The notes beneath the pieces were generated by a model that was given only the letters and a program-made list of their open reading frames with translations, was not told where the DNA came from and did no database searches. The position numbers and the translations under genes are program-made. A DNA stretch of 64,000 bases. Origin: Streptomyces capitiformicae. Its GTDB lineage: Bacteria; Actinomycetota; Actinomycetes; Streptomycetales; Streptomycetaceae. Below are positions 61,107 through 64,000 of this stretch, in pieces; position 1 is the first letter of the stretch; every line of letters starts with the position of its first letter. The DNA lies in the NCBI RefSeq assembly GCF_002214185.1, contig NZ_CP022161.1, forward strand, positions 4,091,767-4,155,766, written 5' to 3'.

Positions 61107-62276
61107 ATGGAACTCGGGGGGACGGGCGGGGGGACGGGCGGGGGGACGGATCGCGGTGGCCGTGGGCGCCGGACGATCGCGGGCGTGTTGATCGGGGCGG
61201 CAGGGCTGGCCGTCCTGGGTGTGGTGCTCGTCGTGCTGCCGGGCATGGTGGTCGACCACGACCTCGCCGGAGCGAGCGTCGCCGCGCAAGACCGGCTGAA
61301 AGCGGTGAACGACGTCCGCACGACGCTGCTCCAGGCCATCGGCGGTCTGGTCCTGCTCTTCGGCGCGTACGCCACCTGGCGGCAACTGCGGGTCAGCCAA
61401 GACGGTCTGCGCGCGACCCAGGAGGGTTATGTCACCGACCGCTTCAGCCGGGCGGTCGACCAACTCGGCAGCGACAACCTGGACGTACGCATCGGCGGAC
61501 TCCACGCGCTGTGGCGGATCGCCGAGCACTCGGCACGCGACCGCGAGGCGGTCATCTCGATCCAGGCCGCGTACCTGCGTACGCACCTGCCGTGGCCGCC
61601 GGCCGACCCCGATGCGTCGACGGCCGACACACACATCAACGACGTGGCACCACTGGAGGTTCGCGCCGCCGACGCCCAGGTGGCCCTCACCGGCCTGGGC
61701 GTCGTGCTGCAGAACCCCCGGCAACAGTCCTGGGTGAACCTCAGCGTCACGGACCTGCGCCGCGCCGACTGTGACGGCCTGTGGCTGCACGAGGTCAACC
61801 TCGACCGGTCCTGCATGGAGGCGGCAGGCCTCTACCACGCCAACCTCACCCAGGCCTCACTCGTCTCCGTCAACCTCCGGCACGCCGACCTCACGACGGC
61901 GATCCTGCGCCGAGCGCGGCTCGCCCTGGCCGACCTCCGGGGCGCGAAGCTCGTCGAAACGGACCTGCGCGACGCGGACTTCACCGGGGCCGACCTCCGC
62001 GAGGCCAACCTCCGCAAGGCCGACGCGCGCGGCGCCGTACTCCACCGGGCCGACCTCCGCATGGCCGACCTGCGCGGCACCGACCTCACCACCGCCGACC
62101 TCACCGAGGCCCGTCTCACCGGAGCCCTGACCAGTGAACACACCCGCTGGCCCGCCGACTTCGACCCCACCACCACCGGCGTTCTCCGCACTCCCGACCC
62201 CGGCCCCGAACCCCCACCCCTGCTTCAGCCGCCGGGCATCACGACTCAGCATCCGCCGCTGCGGTCGATGTCCTGA
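61107..62276 (+). CDS. Pentapeptide-repeat membrane protein
   Basis: A 389-residue protein with two membrane helices (IAGVLIGAAGLAVLGVVLVV and LLQAIGGLVLLFGAYATWRQ), a helical region starting TDRFSRAVDQLGSDNLDVRI that is typical of this family (GLHALWRIAEHSARDR), and a C-terminal right-handed quadrilateral helix of pentapeptide repeats (A-D/N-L-R-x), for example HADLTTAILRRARLALADLR and ADLREANLRKADARG. Some such proteins mimic DNA or act as membrane-linked scaffolds; role here unknown. ATG 61107 or an in-frame ATG 61056 may be used; the N-terminus contains a GGTGGGTGGGT run. Confidence 0.85.
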   Translation: MELGGTGGGTGGGTDRGGRGRRTIAGVLIGAAGLAVLGVVLVVLPGMVVDHDLAGASVAAQDRLKAVNDVRTTLLQAIGGLVLLFGAYATWRQLRVSQDGLRATQEGYVTDRFSRAVDQLGSDNLDVRIGGLHALWRIAEHSARDREAVISIQAAYLRTHLPWPPADPDASTADTHINDVAPLEVRAADAQVALTGLGVVLQNPRQQSWVNLSVTDLRRADCDGLWLHEVNLDRSCMEAAGLYHANLTQASLVSVNLRHADLTTAILRRARLALADLRGAKLVETDLRDADFTGADLREANLRKADARGAVLHRADLRMADLRGTDLTTADLTEARLTGALTSEHTRWPADFDPTTTGVLRTPDPGPEPPPLLQPPGITTQHPPLRSMS

Positions 62277-62324
62277 GGCGTCGTCCTGGATCACCGGGGC
62301 CGGGGCCGGGGCAAGATCCGCGGC

Positions 62325-63071
62325 ATGAGCACGCAACACACAGCGGATCGCCCTGTAGCGCTGGTCACCGGGTCCACGTCGGGCATCGGGGAGGCCGTGG
62401 CGCGGCGGTTGGCGGCGGACGGGATGCGGGTCGTGGTCCACTCGCGGCGCAGTACGGAGGCGGGCGAGGCGCTGGCGGCGGAGCTCGGCGGCACGTACGT
62501 ACGGGCCGACCTGGCGGTGGAGGACGAGGCCAGAGGTCTGGTCGAGGCGGCACTCGCCCGCTACGACGGCCGACTGGACGTGCTCGTGAACAACGCGGGT
62601 ATCAGTTGGCCCATCCCGCACGACGACCTGGCCGCGGCGACCCCGGCGGACTGGCGCCACCTGCTGGAAGTCAACCTGATCGCCCCCTGGGTGCTGTGCA
62701 CAGCCGCCCTGCCTGCCCTCCGCCGCTCCCCGGCCGGCGGCGACATCGTGAACATCACCAGCCACGCCGGCGTACGCCCCAAGGGCTCATCGGTCCCGTA
62801 CGCGGCGACCAAGGCCGCCCTGAACCACGTGACCCGCCTCCTCGCCGCCGCCCTCGGCCCCGACGTCCGCGTCAACGCGATCGCCCCGGGCCTCGTGGAC
62901 ACCCCGATGACCAAGAACTGGCTCCAGGCCCACGAACTCTGGCGAGACCGAGCCCCCATGCACCGCCCCGCCCAACCCACCGACGTGGCCGCCCTGGTGG
63001 CCTCCGTCCTCGCCAACACCTACCTCACGGGTGAGGTCATCGTCCTCGACGGGGGCTTGAACCTGACCTGA
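62325..63071 (+). CDS. Short-chain dehydrogenase/reductase
   Basis: A 248-residue classical SDR. Cofactor motif TGSTSGIGE (15-23), NNAG (89-92), catalytic Ser146 (NITSHAG) and the YxxxK pair Tyr159/Lys163 (SSVPYAATKAAL), then the conserved PG motif IAPGLVDTPM. NAD(P)-dependent oxidoreductase with unknown substrate. ATG 62325. After the stop, 63060-63090 has three copies of an 11-bp unit (GAACCTGACCT), a short tandem repeat. Confidence 0.93.
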   Translation: MSTQHTADRPVALVTGSTSGIGEAVARRLAADGMRVVVHSRRSTEAGEALAAELGGTYVRADLAVEDEARGLVEAALARYDGRLDVLVNNAGISWPIPHDDLAAATPADWRHLLEVNLIAPWVLCTAALPALRRSPAGGDIVNITSHAGVRPKGSSVPYAATKAALNHVTRLLAAALGPDVRVNAIAPGLVDTPMTKNWLQAHELWRDRAPMHRPAQPTDVAALVASVLANTYLTGEVIVLDGGLNLT

Positions 63072-63194
63072 ACCTGACCTGAACCTGGCCTGAGAACGCG
63101 ATCGATGTTGCCTACTGATCAGTCGTGTTCTAGACATGGGATCAAGAAGTTCAGATCTCAAGTAATACACAACCGAAGGGACGGCCTCCGCCCC

Positions 63195-63824
63195 ATGAAA
63201 CCCCCCACGCCCACCCACAGGCCCGTGAAGACGTTGCTGCGCGGCGCTCTCGCCGTCACCGCGGCCGGGCTCGCCGCCGTACTGCCCTTGGCGGGTACGG
63301 CGTCCGCCGCGCCGTTGACCGGCAAGGCCCAGCGGACCGTCACCACCGCCGACGGCGAGAAGTTCCGGCTGCGGCTGAAGGCCAACCCCGTCGTGCTGCC
63401 CGCCGCCGGCGGCACCGTCAAGGTCAAGGGCGCCGGATACAACCGCGCCCAGGGCATCTTCCTCGCCTTCTGTGTGATCCCGGACGGCGTCCAGGTCGGC
63501 GACCCCTCGACGTACACCACGCTCCCCGGCCCGTGTCTCGGCGGCCGCGAGGCCCAGGACGGCTCCTCACGCCGCATCACCGACACCGGGACCGGCACGC
63601 CGGGCATCACCCTCCCCTACGAGGAGGGCGGCCGCTTCCGTACGACGCTGAACCTCCGCCCCGAGATCGCCGACGGCAAGGTGTGCGGCGAGACCGTACG
63701 CTGCGCCATCGTCACCCGCGCCGACTTCACGGCGACGAACGAGCGGCTGTACGACCAGTACATCCCGGTGCACTTCGCGCCGGCGCCGGCGTCGGTGGGG
63801 GCGTCGGTGGGGGCGGTGCGGTAA
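63195..63824 (+). CDS. Secreted Ig-like protein
   Basis: A 209-residue exported protein. Signal peptide LLRGALAVTAAGLAAVLPLA with cleavage near ASA-AP. The mature part is one beta-rich Ig-like domain, ANPVVLPAAGGTVKVKGAGY, with Cys in IFLAFCVIP, GPCLGG and DGKVCGETVRCAIVT (probably two disulphides) and a TDTGTGTPGITLPYEEGG loop. It resembles the neocarzinostatin/HtaA-associated Ig-type secreted proteins of actinobacteria, but I cannot assign it. ATG 63195 (GTG 63222 also possible). Followed by a long hairpin. Confidence 0.83.
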   Translation: MKPPTPTHRPVKTLLRGALAVTAAGLAAVLPLAGTASAAPLTGKAQRTVTTADGEKFRLRLKANPVVLPAAGGTVKVKGAGYNRAQGIFLAFCVIPDGVQVGDPSTYTTLPGPCLGGREAQDGSSRRITDTGTGTPGITLPYEEGGRFRTTLNLRPEIADGKVCGETVRCAIVTRADFTATNERLYDQYIPVHFAPAPASVGASVGAVR

Positions 63825-63840
63825 GTCAGGCGCACCGATT

Positions 63841-63908
63841 GGCAGTTCTGTCCCGGCGACACGCCGTGCACGACGGCGTGTCGCCGAGACAGGTGGGACG
63901 GAACTGCC
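63841..63908. terminator. Long two-tier stem-loop after the secreted Ig-like gene
   Basis: Inner stem CGGCGACACGCCGT / ACGGCGTGTCGCCG (63854-63867 and 63873-63886, loop GCACG) is perfect. Outer arms GGCAGTTCTGTCC and GGACGGAACTGCC pair over 13 bp with one mismatch. It starts 17 bases after the stop at 63824 and would form a very stable hairpin. Confidence 0.75.
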
Positions 63909-63950
63909 AAACGTTCAGCGCTTACGGGAGTCGTGCCACCGCCCTCAGTT

Positions 63951-64000
63951 CAGCTGCCGCTGCCGCTGCCGCTGCCGCTGCCGCTGCCGCTGCCGCTGCC
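63951..64000. repeat. GCCGCT hexamer array at the window end
   Basis: Eight GCCGCT units run to the end of the window. On the minus strand the frame ending at TGA 63950-63952 would read GSGSGS repeats, so it may be the C-terminal tail of a minus-strand gene that lies beyond the window; this cannot be decided here. Confidence 0.6.

Overview
The window is high-GC (roughly 70%), gene-dense actinobacterial chromosome and almost certainly comes from a Streptomyces. The evidence is the gene content (futalosine-route menaquinone genes mqnB/mqnD, a conservon with a P450, DUF2771/DUF3027/DUF2530/DUF742/DUF6415 proteins, a CebR-type cellulase operator), common GTG/TTG starts, and GC-rich palindromic intergenic repeats. 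The left half resembles the S. coelicolor SCO43xx core region as I remember it; I could not check this by alignment. No rRNA, tRNA, CRISPR array or intact mobile element was found.

Layout. 1-8.7 kb: XPB-type helicase (cut by the window edge), an unusual UPF0114 membrane protein fused to an IstB-type ATPase, a tiny secreted peptide, a large XPB/Ssl2-N-like protein, a HAAS-like membrane protein, a HAD phosphatase, a small membrane protein and a cold-shock protein. 8.7-14.2 kb: mqnD and mqnB (menaquinone), a DUF2771 lipoprotein, an MFS transporter and DUF3027, interrupted by tandem and inverted repeats. 14.5-19.9 kb: a sacsin/Hsp90-like GHKL protein and two tandem secreted Ig-like paralogues. 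20-26.2 kb is an accessory island with locally lower GC: a three-gene operon of one secreted protein and two micro-membrane proteins, a degenerate transposase tail, a four-gene cassette with stop/start overlaps at every junction (DUF6415), a divergent XRE-TPR regulator, a 2H phosphoesterase and a SLOG-like protein. 26.2-35.2 kb is mostly housekeeping: NCS1 nucleobase transporter, CtpE-like P-type ATPase, DUF2530, ribbon-helix-helix-like protein, MarR plus MFS exporter, ThpR, a 29-residue membrane peptide and an aldo-keto reductase. 35.2-41 kb: STAND-like NTPase, YidD, decayed SUKH and methyltransferase genes, MFS, Uma2 and SGNH hydrolase.

41.3-48.2 kb: secreted beta-propeller protein, TetR plus DrrAB-type ABC exporter with a shared operator, a GH5-CBM2 cellulase behind a perfect CebR box, and serC. 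48.3-56.5 kb: a large membrane-anchored NACHT-type NTPase and a conservon (cvnA-cvnB-cvnC) in which the usual GTPase gene cvnD is absent and a P450 takes its position, starting inside the end of cvnC. 56.7-64 kb: a very large FAD/Fe-S oxidoreductase with repeat-derived insertions, small membrane protein, DUF952, pentapeptide-repeat membrane protein, SDR and a secreted Ig-like protein.

A theme across the window is short tandem-repeat expansion, both between genes (7-, 15- and 174-bp units) and in frame inside genes (9-, 12- and 18-bp units in mqnB/mqnD, the ABC ATPase, the P450, cvnA, DUF2530 and the FAD/Fe-S oxidase).
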